Made by a program: the position numbers and the translations under genes. This document shows, piece after piece, positions 1 through 6,379 of a stretch of 17,158 nt of DNA; position 1 is the stretch's first letter; each line of letters opens with the position of its first letter. The DNA comes from Chitinophagaceae bacterium. Its GTDB lineage: Bacteria; Bacteroidota; Bacteroidia; Chitinophagales; Chitinophagaceae. Location of the stretch: positions 1 to 17,158 of the forward strand of contig JAICHT010000035.1 of NCBI GenBank assembly GCA_025924755.1. The letters are read 5' to 3'. The notes beneath the pieces are model-generated. The model did no database searches and was not told the DNA's origin. It saw nothing but the letters and a program-made list of their open reading frames with translations.

Positions 1-35
1 CTATTTTGAGCAATCTTTTAATTAGTGGATATATA

Positions 36-52
36 TACTCAAATGATGAGTA
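36..52. repeat. Short inverted repeat upstream of the DUF1328-like gene
   Basis: Arms TACTCA (36-41) and TGAGTA (47-52) flank a 5-base spacer, about 90 bases upstream of the small membrane-peptide start. It could be an operator or chance in AT-rich DNA. I see no convincing TAnnTTTG promoter in the 141 bases before the gene. Confidence 0.25.
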
Positions 53-141
53 AAAACAAATTTTTATAAAGAACAAAAAATGGTACAATTCTTTAGTTAT
101 AAATAGTAAGAAAAATTTATTAACCTATAAAACTAATTTTT

Positions 142-309
142 ATGTTACGTTGGACAGTTATTTTCTTAGTAATTGCTATTATAGCAGCCATTTTCGGTTT
201 CGGTGGCGTAGCTGCCGGTGCAGCCAGCATTGCTAAAATTTTATTCTTTATCTTTTTAGTATTGTTTGTGCTTTCTCTTATTGCCGGTGGTTTTAGAAGA
301 GTAGACTAA
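142..309 (+). CDS. DUF1328-like small membrane protein (55 aa)
   Basis: A 55-residue ORF starts MLRWTVIFLV and ends GGFRRVD. It consists of two hydrophobic segments (about residues 4-20 and 32-49) around a Gly/Ala-rich turn with FGFGGVAAGAA. That pattern, the MLRWTVIFLVIAIIAAIFGF-type N-terminus and the FRR ending match the DUF1328 (YtjA) family of very small inner-membrane proteins, whose biochemical role is not established. A strong terminator follows 26 bases downstream, so it is probably a single-gene transcript. The ATG is preceded by an A/T-rich leader, as usual in Bacteroidota. Members of this family often sit near other small stress or envelope genes, and the nearby YtxH/holin cassette fits that. 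Function is unknown, but the family call is fairly secure. Confidence 0.85.
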   Translation: MLRWTVIFLVIAIIAAIFGFGGVAAGAASIAKILFFIFLVLFVLSLIAGGFRRVD

Positions 310-335
310 TTACATAAATCATCTTTTTACTCACG

Positions 336-364
336 AGGTGTAGCCTAAAAGCTACACCTTTTTT
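336..364 (+). terminator. Rho-independent terminator after the DUF1328-like gene
   Basis: A perfect 9-bp stem AGGTGTAGC / GCTACACCT (336-344 and 351-359) has a 6-base loop and is followed by a run of T to 364. It lies 26 bases after the stop codon of the small membrane-protein gene. Confidence 0.9.
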
Positions 365-390
365 ATGCAAGATCCTGTTTAATAAAATCA

Positions 391-422
391 ATGAAATTTG
401 ATATTATCCAGCAAAATTTCAT
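391..422. repeat. AT-rich imperfect hairpin in the spacer 310-531
   Basis: ATGAAATTTG (391-400) pairs with CAAAATTTCAT (412-422) with one bulged A, around an 11-base loop. It has no T-run on either side, so it is not a convincing terminator. The decamer CCAGCAAAAT occurs at 408-417 and again at 447-456. Nothing else in the 222-base spacer between the terminator and the next gene looks like a gene. Confidence 0.3.
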
Positions 423-531
423 GTGAAATATAAGTATAACAGTACCCCAGCAAAATAAACTTTTTTACCTATAAATATTAGCTGGTGCTATAGATTCCCT
501 TAAACATAAATTATTCTAAAAGCCGCCCTTA

Positions 532-774
532 TCAAAGTACTTCTTCATCGTTTGCAGTGGTTTCACTTGAATTTACCGCAGTTTGAGACGGAGCATTTAC
601 CGTTTTATGTTCCCGCTGTTCATTCACTATTACCTTTTCATCCGCAGTTGGGTCATTAGCTGGGGTATCCGATAAAGCATCATCGCCACCTTCCCTTCCA
701 TAGGTTTGATCAGGCTGATTATTAAGAGAAGTTTTACGGGTGTTTGGACCTTGGTTTTTTTTATTATTTTCCAT
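532..774 (-). CDS. Hypothetical hydrophilic, probably disordered protein (80 aa)
   Basis: This 80-residue ORF starts at ATG (772-774) and has no hydrophobic segment, no signal peptide and no cysteine. It is rich in Asn, Asp, Glu, Thr, Ala and Gln (MENNKKNQGPN at the start, ANDEEVL at the end). The composition suggests an intrinsically disordered, acidic soluble protein. I recognise no family. Small hydrophilic proteins of this sort are common beside stress genes in Chitinophagaceae-like genomes and are often annotated only as hypothetical. Orientation matches the downstream-coordinate cassette at 1011-2071, but a 236-base gap separates them, so it probably has its own promoter. Absence of a family match and the short length keep confidence moderate. 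A spurious ORF cannot be excluded. Confidence 0.55.
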   Translation of the reverse strand: MENNKKNQGPNTRKTSLNNQPDQTYGREGGDDALSDTPANDPTADEKVIVNEQREHKTVNAPSQTAVNSSETTANDEEVL

Positions 775-1010
775 GATTACAATTTACATATTATCGAGTA
801 AAAACTATACCTGTTTGTAATAATGGAGATGGGGAAAAGACGTGGATATGAAATTTCAATCTTAATAAAGCAGGGAGATAGGTGCAAGGAAAACTTGTAT
901 TAACTGCAAAAATAATCGAGAGATTATATCCTATTGCAAAGAAGTAGATTAGCGGCTATCATTTAAGTTAATCTGCCAGAAATCTATATAGCAAGTATGA
1001 AAAAATTGCT

Positions 1011-1412
1011 TTAATGTGCAATGCGACGCTCTTTTCCAAAAACGCTTTTAACGCGTTTCCAAAGCGTCCTTTTATCATTAGCATCAGCCAGAAGGTGGGA
1101 AGAATAATTTTTTACAATAAAAGGAATTACAAATCGGGTCAACCAACCTGATTTTGCCAGCAAAATCCGTTTTACAAGTATCTCAATACCAAAGTCCACT
1201 CCCAAATTCAGCAGCGGCGATTTGCTGCGGCTTCGGGTTGTCATTTGGCTTACAAAAGAATATACATTAGAAACCGTGTGGCCAATGGGTATTAACCCTT
1301 CTTTGACGCGGCCAAAATCTTCATATACCAAAGTTTTCTGGGCTTTCAGCAATTCTTCCAGGCGAGCTTTTTCCGACAGCAGGTCTTCGTATGATTCGAT
1401 CTTTTTACTCAT
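1011..1412 (-). CDS. Hypothetical protein, third gene of the YtxH/holin-like cassette (133 aa)
   Basis: The 133-residue product begins MSKKIESYEDLLSEKARLEE. Residues about 5-30 look like a charged coiled-coil helix. Residues about 60-100 are amphipathic to hydrophobic (LLNLGVDFGIEILVKRILL, then WLTRFVIPFIV), and the C-terminus is strongly basic (WKRVKSVFGKERR). It overlaps the stop of the upstream Phage_holin_3_6-like gene by 8 bases, which argues for translational coupling. I do not recognise a named family. By position it corresponds to YqjK in the E. coli yqjD-yqjE-yqjK arrangement, but no sequence similarity is claimed. A peripheral membrane role together with the holin-like partner is inference. 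No clear terminator follows in 775-1010, a spacer in which I see no supported gene. Confidence 0.75.
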   Translation of the reverse strand: MSKKIESYEDLLSEKARLEELLKAQKTLVYEDFGRVKEGLIPIGHTVSNVYSFVSQMTTRSRSKSPLLNLGVDFGIEILVKRILLAKSGWLTRFVIPFIVKNYSSHLLADANDKRTLWKRVKSVFGKERRIAH

Positions 1413-1746
1413 ATAGTTTTTTCAAAATGGCCTTTCTAAGAAAAGGAAAAACAATTTTTTTTCTAACTGCCACCAGCACAACCATTATTATAATGAAAAT
1501 GGCAGCAACAATAAAAAAGCCTCCGGCCCTGCTATTAACCAGGTCGCCAAGCCACCATGCGAGACCCATTCCTAAAAAAAACAAAGTGATGATAAAAAGT
1601 AAAAGCGTGGTAACACCCGCCATTGCTGTAGAAACAATATTAGTTGCCTTTTCAGTAACTTTTATTAATCCTAACTTATAATATGTATCAACTAAATCGG
1701 TAAGGTGGTGAGTAAGATTCTCAGCTTTACTTTTTAAATCTTCCAT
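1405..1746 (-). CDS. Phage_holin_3_6 / YqjE-like membrane protein (113 aa)
   Basis: Residues 1-35 form an amphipathic helix (MEDLKSKAENLTHHLTDLVD). Two strong membrane segments follow, about 41-66 (TAMAGVTTLLLFIITLFFLG) and 73-93 (RAGGFFIVAAIFIIIMVVLV), then a basic tail (RKKIVFPFLRKAILKKLYE). This arrangement fits the Phage_holin_3_6 / YqjE family. Despite the name, these are usually chromosomal inner-membrane proteins of unknown function and not phage lysis proteins. Here there is no endolysin or phage gene nearby, so a lysis role is unlikely. The gene follows the YtxH-like gene on the same strand but is separated from it by an intrinsic terminator. Its stop overlaps the start of the 133-residue gene. 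Confidence 0.8.
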   Translation of the reverse strand: MEDLKSKAENLTHHLTDLVDTYYKLGLIKVTEKATNIVSTAMAGVTTLLLFIITLFFLGMGLAWWLGDLVNSRAGGFFIVAAIFIIIMVVLVAVRKKIVFPFLRKAILKKLYE

Positions 1747-1782
1747 TGACTATTTACTTTTCATAAAAAAAGAAAAGAAAAA

Positions 1783-1806
1783 GCAGGCCTTTATTACAAG
1801 GCCTGC
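1783..1806 (-). terminator. Intrinsic terminator between the YtxH-like and holin-like genes
   Basis: A perfect 9-bp stem GCAGGCCTT / AAGGCCTGC (1783-1791 and 1798-1806) has a 6-base loop. On the minus strand it is followed by a T-rich tract (complement of the A-rich stretch 1765-1782). It lies just after the YtxH-like stop codon and before the next co-directional gene, so readthrough or a second promoter must supply the downstream genes. Confidence 0.85.
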
Positions 1807-1813
1807 TACAATA

Positions 1814-2071
1814 TTAACTATAGCTTTCTTTCAAATTATTTAACCGGTCAGCTGCATCGCTGGCAGCTTGTGTACCCTTGCCTTTCAAATTTTGTAATTC
1901 ACCTTTTGCATCTGCAAAAAGATCTGTTAAATGGTCAGCCCAGTCACCTGCGGTTCTTCCGATTTTCTTTCTTAAATCTGTGCCTTTTTCAGGTGCTAAA
2001 ATTAATCCAACTACTACACCGGCAGCAGCAGCTCCTACCAGGCCTAAAATAATTTTTGATTTAGTGTTCAT
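1814..2071 (-). CDS. YtxH domain-containing protein (85 aa)
   Basis: The N-terminus has one membrane segment, about residues 7-26, with Ala/Gly-rich helix packing (LGLVGAAAAGVVVGLILAP). It is followed directly by EKGTDLRKKIG, the hallmark APxxGxxLR region of the YtxH family. The remainder (about 40-85) is a charged helix likely to form a coiled coil. YtxH proteins are general-stress membrane proteins in Bacillus and are widespread in Bacteroidota; the molecular role is unknown. Here the gene leads a cassette with holin-like and unknown proteins. It is followed immediately by an intrinsic terminator, so it is probably the most highly transcribed member. It is divergent from the receiver gene at 2273, with a 201-base shared spacer. 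Confidence 0.85.
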   Translation of the reverse strand: MNTKSKIILGLVGAAAAGVVVGLILAPEKGTDLRKKIGRTAGDWADHLTDLFADAKGELQNLKGKGTQAASDAADRLNNLKESYS

Positions 2072-2147
2072 GATTCTTGATATTTAAATTATTAATGAGT
2101 TCACCAATAACTTGTAAATAATCGTACCAAACTCACTCATTTTACCT

Positions 2148-2252
2148 ATATCAGAGGATGAAAGCTCTTGTGTAGAAAATTCTACATCCATAAGATTAAG
2201 CATTTGATATCAGAGATGCTTTGTTAAATGATGTTTGGTATAATAATTATTA
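2148..2252. promoter_or_regulatory. Divergent regulatory spacer with inverted and direct repeats
   Basis: The 201-base spacer between the YtxH-like gene and the receiver gene holds an inverted repeat TGTAGAA-AA-TTCTACA (2171-2186) and a perfect 12-base palindrome TAATAATTATTA (2241-2252). It also holds the direct repeat ATATCAGAG at 2148-2156 and 2207-2215. These may be operators for one or both divergent genes. No clean promoter is visible: GATGTTTG (2230-2237) resembles the -7 box, but the nearest upstream TTTG is 23 bases away. Confidence 0.35.
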
Positions 2253-2272
2253 CATGGTAAGTGATGTAATTT

Positions 2273-2617
2273 ATGAAACAAAGAAAGAAAGTATTTATAA
2301 TCGATGACGAGGTAGACCTGTGCATGCTCATGAAAGCGTATTTTTTGCGGAAGAACTACGAAGTGTATATTGCCCATACCCTTTCGGATGGTATGAACCG
2401 TCTTGCACAGATTACACCCGACTTTTTATTTATTGATTATAATTTACCCGATGGGTTAGGCTGGGATAAATTACCCGAAATGTATAGCCGCTTTCCTAAT
2501 GTACATTATCACCTGATAAGTGCTTTCCGGCCGGTGATGCCTGCAAATTTGGATGGCTCTAAACTTACCGTATGGGAAAAGCCCATCAGCTTAAAAGCTT
2601 TGGACAATTTCTTTTAA
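2273..2617 (+). CDS. Stand-alone response regulator receiver protein (114 aa)
   Basis: The whole product is one CheY-like receiver domain. The acidic pair is D11-D12 (FIIDDE), the phosphoacceptor is D55 (FLFIDYNLPDG), the conserved Ser/Thr position is S83 (HLISAF), and the conserved Lys is K103 (WEKPIS). No DNA-binding or other output domain follows, since the protein ends at DNFF. It presumably acts by protein contact or as a phosphate sink, like CheY or Spo0F. No histidine kinase is in the window, so its partner is encoded elsewhere. It is divergent from the YtxH-like gene and convergent with gltA, whose stop lies 12 bases away. A regulatory link to the stress cassette is possible from the shared spacer but is inference. 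Confidence 0.88.
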   Translation: MKQRKKVFIIDDEVDLCMLMKAYFLRKNYEVYIAHTLSDGMNRLAQITPDFLFIDYNLPDGLGWDKLPEMYSRFPNVHYHLISAFRPVMPANLDGSKLTVWEKPISLKALDNFF

Positions 2618-2639
2618 AAAAAGGGTGATTTAATCACCC
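2616..2639 (-). terminator. gltA terminator with the stop codon in the loop
   Basis: On the minus strand GGGTGAT / ATCACCC (arms 2633-2639 and 2623-2629) pair around the loop TAA (2630-2632), which is the gltA stop codon itself. A run of seven T follows (complement of 2616-2622). The last three gltA codons therefore form part of the terminator stem. It also abuts the stop of the convergent receiver gene. Confidence 0.85.
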
Positions 2640-3955
2640 CATATTTCATCTTCACCTTTTAACCATTTTTTTACCAGTCGGGTACTTACCGACTTTGGAC
2701 GTTCGAGCGGAAAGTTTAATGCCCGGTCCCAACATAAGCTGGCTAATACACCCAGTGCCCTGCTTACTCCGAACAACACCGTATAAAATTCATACTCCAC
2801 CATACCATAATGCACCAATAATGCCCCGCTATGTGCATCTACATTGGGCCATGGATTTTTTATTTTTCCCAATGATTGAAGTATAGGAGGCACTGCTTCA
2901 TAGATATTCCATACGGTTTGCACCAAAGGGTCGTTAGGCATATGCTTTTTGCCAAATTCCATCTGGGCTGTAAAGCGTGGGTCTGTTTTGCGCAGAACGG
3001 CATGCCCATATCCGGGAACTACTTTACCGGCCGTTAATGTTTTTTCTACATAACCGGCAATTTGTTCCTTGGTAGGAAGTTCGGTTTTTAATTCATTCCT
3101 TAATTCAAATATCCACTTGATTACTTCCTGGTTTGCCAATCCATGCAATGGCCCAGCCAGTCCGTTTAACCCGGCGGCAAAACTCAAATACGGGTCGCTT
3201 AATGCGGAACCCACTAAGTGTGTGGCATGTGCAGATACATTACCGCCTTCATGATCGGCATGAATGGTCATATATAAACGCATCAGTTCTTTAAATCCTT
3301 CATCCTGATAGCCCAGCATATGGGCAAAATTGCCGGCCCAATCTAAGAGCCCATCGGGTTGAATATGATCTCCACCTTTATATTTTCTTCTATAAATGTA
3401 TGCAGCTACTCTTGGCAGGCGGGCTATTAAATCCATCACATCATCAAACATCACATCCCAATAATCTTTTTTGCTCATACCTGCTGCATATCGCTTTGCA
3501 AACTGGCTTTCCGTCTGTAGCGCCATTACCGCCACCACAAACTGCGTCATGGGATGCGTAGCTACCGGCAATGCTTCAATTGTAGCAAATACATGATTGG
3601 GTACGTGGCTCCGGCGCTGCCATACAGCAGTAACATGTTGTACCTCTTCATCAGTAGGCATTTCGCCCACCAGCATCAAATAAAATAATCCCTCGGGTAG
3701 TGGTTCCGATCCCCCTTCTGCTTTGGGTAATTTTTCCTGCAACTCGGGTATTGAATAACCCCGGAACCGTATTCCATCTTGCGCATCTAATAAAGAGGTT
3801 TCACTTACCAAGCCGGTTATCCCCCGCATGCCCTGATAAATTTGAGATAGCTGTACCTCCCCGATTGTTTTTGTGCCGTGTTCTTTCAATATATCTTTTA
3901 TCTCTGCAGCAGTTGCATCAGCTTTTGCTTTAAACCTGTCCTTTATTATTCCCAT
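2630..3955 (-). CDS. gltA: Citrate synthase, eukaryote-like type (441 aa)
   Basis: The enzyme condenses acetyl-CoA with oxaloacetate to citrate, the entry step of the TCA cycle in the cytoplasm. The catalytic triad is visible: H271 (LNGLAGPLHGLANQEV), H318 (PGYGHAVLR) and D373 (NVDAHSG). The substrate-binding block HADHEGGNVSAHATHLVGSA lies at 232-251, and KTDPR follows H318. The PLHGLAN and NVDAHSG contexts, with a length of 441 residues, resemble mitochondrial citrate synthase more than the NADH-regulated E. coli enzyme, a form common in Bacteroidota. ATG at 3953-3955 gives an MGIIKDRFK start with a normal N-terminal helix. A good Bacteroidota promoter lies about 41 bases upstream, and a terminator embedded in the stop codon closes the unit, so it is likely monocistronic. 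I cannot exclude a 2-methylcitrate synthase activity from sequence alone, but length and motifs favour citrate synthase. Confidence 0.95.
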   Translation of the reverse strand: MGIIKDRFKAKADATAAEIKDILKEHGTKTIGEVQLSQIYQGMRGITGLVSETSLLDAQDGIRFRGYSIPELQEKLPKAEGGSEPLPEGLFYLMLVGEMPTDEEVQHVTAVWQRRSHVPNHVFATIEALPVATHPMTQFVVAVMALQTESQFAKRYAAGMSKKDYWDVMFDDVMDLIARLPRVAAYIYRRKYKGGDHIQPDGLLDWAGNFAHMLGYQDEGFKELMRLYMTIHADHEGGNVSAHATHLVGSALSDPYLSFAAGLNGLAGPLHGLANQEVIKWIFELRNELKTELPTKEQIAGYVEKTLTAGKVVPGYGHAVLRKTDPRFTAQMEFGKKHMPNDPLVQTVWNIYEAVPPILQSLGKIKNPWPNVDAHSGALLVHYGMVEYEFYTVLFGVSRALGVLASLCWDRALNFPLERPKSVSTRLVKKWLKGEDEIWGD

Positions 3956-3995
3956 TTTTAGTATTTCAATTTATGAAAGATAAATTTTTGCCCCT

Positions 3996-4026
3996 TAAAG
4001 GTATAGAATGCGTATGGTGCAACAAA
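3996..4026 (-). promoter_or_regulatory. Bacteroidota-type promoter of gltA
   Basis: On the minus strand TTTG (4023-4026) and TACCTTTA (3996-4003) are separated by exactly 19 bases. This matches the sigma-ABfr consensus TTTG / TAnnTTTG with one mismatch in the -7 box. The start codon is about 40 bases downstream. Confidence 0.6.
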
Positions 4027-4058
4027 AAATTTGCTGAATCTTTACGGGTATCAACTTA

Positions 4059-5150
4059 TTATTTAGGAGCCCTGCGATACATGTAATAAGCGACTGCGCT
4101 AAACACTATATTGGGCATCCAGGCGGCAAGTGAAGGAGGAAAATTTCCCTTTACAGAAAATACTGTAGAAAACCGGTCGGATAGAATAAAAAGTGCGGCT
4201 ATGCCAATACCAATAGCCAGGTGCAAGCCGCTGCCACCGCGGGTTTTGCGCCCTGCTACTACAGCCCCAATTAATGTAAGTAGCATCACGGTAGCCGGTG
4301 TAGCGGAGCGGCGGTACTTTTCCACTTTAAGCGTATTTAGCCCCTCCGCACCACGCAGTTCTTCCATATGAATGTATTGATCCAATTCCGGCGTAGTTAG
4401 TTTGTCCTTCAGGTATTCGTCTTTGCGCAAATCAGCCGGTTTAAAATTCAGGTTCATATTCAACTGCGGTATTTGTCGGATCGTTTCCTTCATGGAATCA
4501 ATTTTCCGTTCCGTTACACTTAATAATTTCCAATTTTTTTTAGCCGTATCCCATTGCATGGACTCTGCCCTGATATTGTAGAATTCTTTATTATCCCTGA
4601 CCTTTTCCAAAAAAAATTTACTGGCGGTTTTAGAAGCCGTATCGTAATACTTGATACCTGCATAGGTAACAGAATCTACCCGCAAATAATAAGAGGATTG
4701 GTTGCCCGAGTTTTGAGACGGATCGCCCTTATCAAAGTAAGTGGCTTGAAAATTACTGCGTATTTCATTGGCTTTGGGTATGCCATAGCGGTTGGCAAAC
4801 CAAAGGCCGATAGCAAAAACAAGCCCGCCAATCATATATGGCCGCAACCACCTGTTATAGGTAGTGCCGCTGGCCAGTATGGCAATTATTTCGGATTGTA
4901 ATGCCATTTTGCTGGTAAAAAAGATAACAGCAATAAATACAAATAAAGGATATAATAATCCCCATATAAAAGGTACAAATCCAAAATAATATTGCGTAAT
5001 GATCTGCGTACTGCTCAATCCCGTTTTTACAAAATCATCCGTTTTTTCGCTGCTGTCAATTGCTACCGCAATAATGGTAAACAATAGCATGCAAAAAATA
5101 AAGGTGGTAAAAAACTTTTTTAATATATACCAATCCAGTTTAGTAATCAT
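4059..5150 (-). CDS. LptF/LptG family permease (363 aa)
   Basis: This is a YjgP/YjgQ-type protein, the membrane component of the LptB2FG ABC transporter that extracts lipopolysaccharide from the inner membrane. Six membrane segments are visible: about 13-30, 55-78, 106-119, 285-300, 309-325 and 340-357. A large periplasmic domain (about 120-283) sits between the third and fourth and carries the lipid-handling beta-jellyroll. The segment after TM2, about residues 84-101 (LQSEIIAILASGTTYNRW), corresponds to the coupling helix that contacts the ATPase. The ATPase LptB is not in the window. Bacteroidota usually encode two such proteins, and I cannot decide whether this is LptF or LptG. It lies 103 bases before gltA on the same strand, but gltA has its own promoter. 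In the other direction, tgt is on the same strand beyond an opposed nitrilase gene. Confidence 0.9.
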   Translation of the reverse strand: MITKLDWYILKKFFTTFIFCMLLFTIIAVAIDSSEKTDDFVKTGLSSTQIITQYYFGFVPFIWGLLYPLFVFIAVIFFTSKMALQSEIIAILASGTTYNRWLRPYMIGGLVFAIGLWFANRYGIPKANEIRSNFQATYFDKGDPSQNSGNQSSYYLRVDSVTYAGIKYYDTASKTASKFFLEKVRDNKEFYNIRAESMQWDTAKKNWKLLSVTERKIDSMKETIRQIPQLNMNLNFKPADLRKDEYLKDKLTTPELDQYIHMEELRGAEGLNTLKVEKYRRSATPATVMLLTLIGAVVAGRKTRGGSGLHLAIGIGIAALFILSDRFSTVFSVKGNFPPSLAAWMPNIVFSAVAYYMYRRAPK

Positions 5151-5356
5151 TGCAAAGGCGAAGTAAGTATATAATCGGGAAACGAGGATGCAAAGAATTG
5201 ATAAGTTTTACGCCGGGCTATTAACAATATAAACTTCTTTATCTTGTAGAAGTAGAATACTTGTTAAGTTTTAAAAAACTGCTGGCAGTATAGCCGATTG
5301 TTATTTAATTTACAATAGCTAATTATATACTAAAAGCACAATTACTATTGCAGCAT

Positions 5357-6310
5357 ATGGAATCAATTAAAATTGCAACCGCCCAATTTGAAAATAAAAG
5401 CAACGATAAAGCATATAACCTAAGCGTGATAGACCAACTGTCTCAGCAGGCGGCGCAGCAAGGCGCCAAAGTGGTTTGCTTTCACGAATGTTCCATAACC
5501 GGGTATACGTTTGCGCGGCATCTTTCTAAAGAGCAATTGTTGCAGGTATCCGAAGTTTTTCCGGATGGGGAAAGTGTGCAAAGGCTGATTCAAATTGCTA
5601 AAAAAAATAACATAGCCATACTAGCCGGACTATTTGAAAAAGACAAAGAAGATAAAATTTACAAAGGATATGTATGCGTGGACGGTAATGGCCTGATAGC
5701 AAAATACAGAAAACTGCATCCATTCATCAATCCTAATATTACACCTGGCAGCGAGTATTGCGTGTTTGATTTATATGGTTGGAAATGCGGCATATTGATA
5801 TGCTATGATAACAATGTAATTGAAAATGTAAGAGCCACCAGTTTGCTTGGCGCTGATATTATTTTTATGCCGCACGTCACCATGTGTACGCCTTCTACCC
5901 GTCCCGGTGCCGGTTTTGTAGACCCAAAGCTGTGGGAAAATAGGGAAGCCGACCCTACATCATTGCGACTGGAATTTGATGGTATGAAAGGTCGCGACTG
6001 GCTTATGAAATGGTTGCCTGCCCGGGCCTATGACAATGCCATATATGCTATATTTTCTAATCCGATTGGTATGGATGATGACCAGTTGAAAAACGGCTGC
6101 TCTATGATTGTTGATCCGTTTGGAGATATAATAGCAGAGTGCCGCACTTTAGGAAACGAGGTGGTAACGGCAGTTTGCACACCCGAAAAACTTAAAGATG
6201 CAGGTGGATACCGATATAAGAACGCCAGAAGAGTGGACTTATATAAAGAGATCATCAGCCTGCCCCATAAACCCGAACAAAAAGTAGCCTGGCTTACAGG
6301 CGAAGAGTAA
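5357..6310 (+). CDS. Nitrilase-superfamily carbon-nitrogen hydrolase (317 aa)
   Basis: The nitrilase-superfamily triad Glu-Lys-Cys is complete: E44 (VVCFHECSITGY), K119 (AKYRKLHPF) and C149 (CGILICYDNNV). The fold therefore should hydrolyse an amide, carbamoyl or nitrile bond. A stretch of about 50 residues (about 174-224) between the Cys motif and the segment YDNAIYAIFSNPIG is longer than in the shortest family members, and may help define substrate. The specific substrate (N-carbamoyl amino acid, omega-amide, other) cannot be read from sequence. I chose ATG at 5357 over the in-frame TTG at 5348, because the product then begins MESIKIATAQFE, right at the first beta strand of the domain. The gene lies opposed between LptF/G and tgt, and a hairpin terminator follows. 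Its 206-base upstream spacer (5151-5356) shows no clear promoter. Confidence 0.88.
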   Translation: MESIKIATAQFENKSNDKAYNLSVIDQLSQQAAQQGAKVVCFHECSITGYTFARHLSKEQLLQVSEVFPDGESVQRLIQIAKKNNIAILAGLFEKDKEDKIYKGYVCVDGNGLIAKYRKLHPFINPNITPGSEYCVFDLYGWKCGILICYDNNVIENVRATSLLGADIIFMPHVTMCTPSTRPGAGFVDPKLWENREADPTSLRLEFDGMKGRDWLMKWLPARAYDNAIYAIFSNPIGMDDDQLKNGCSMIVDPFGDIIAECRTLGNEVVTAVCTPEKLKDAGGYRYKNARRVDLYKEIISLPHKPEQKVAWLTGEE

Positions 6311-6316
6311 TATAAG

Positions 6317-6364
6317 ATCAGGCATATAAATTATCGCTTGCATTTATAAGCCTGATTTAGTTTT
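6317..6364 (+). terminator. Probable terminator after the nitrilase gene
   Basis: Fourteen-base arms ATCAGGCATATAAA (6317-6330) and TTTATAAGCCTGAT (6343-6356) pair with one mismatch around a 12-base loop. A T-rich stretch (TTAGTTTT) follows to 6364. The tail is imperfect, so efficiency is uncertain. It sits 6 bases after the nitrilase stop and between the convergent ends of that gene and tgt. Confidence 0.65.
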
Positions 6365-6379
6365 ACGTAACTACCAGTA

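Noticed and set aside
526..541. A 16-base identity (CGCCCTTATCAAAGTA) shared between the end of the 80-residue gene and the LptF/LptG gene near 4726-4741
   Set aside because: The two copies are in different frames (one spans a stop codon, the other codes for a Tyr-Phe-Asp-Lys run) and flanks do not match. A single short match is better explained by chance than by a repeat family.
823..903. 26-codon ORF on the plus strand in spacer 775-1010
   Set aside because: It is short, has no recognisable motif and lies in AT-rich DNA where such frames are common.
1405..1746. Prophage lysis holin
   Set aside because: The family name suggests phage, but there is no endolysin, structural phage gene or integrase in the window. 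The Phage_holin_3_6 / YqjE proteins are normally chromosomal.
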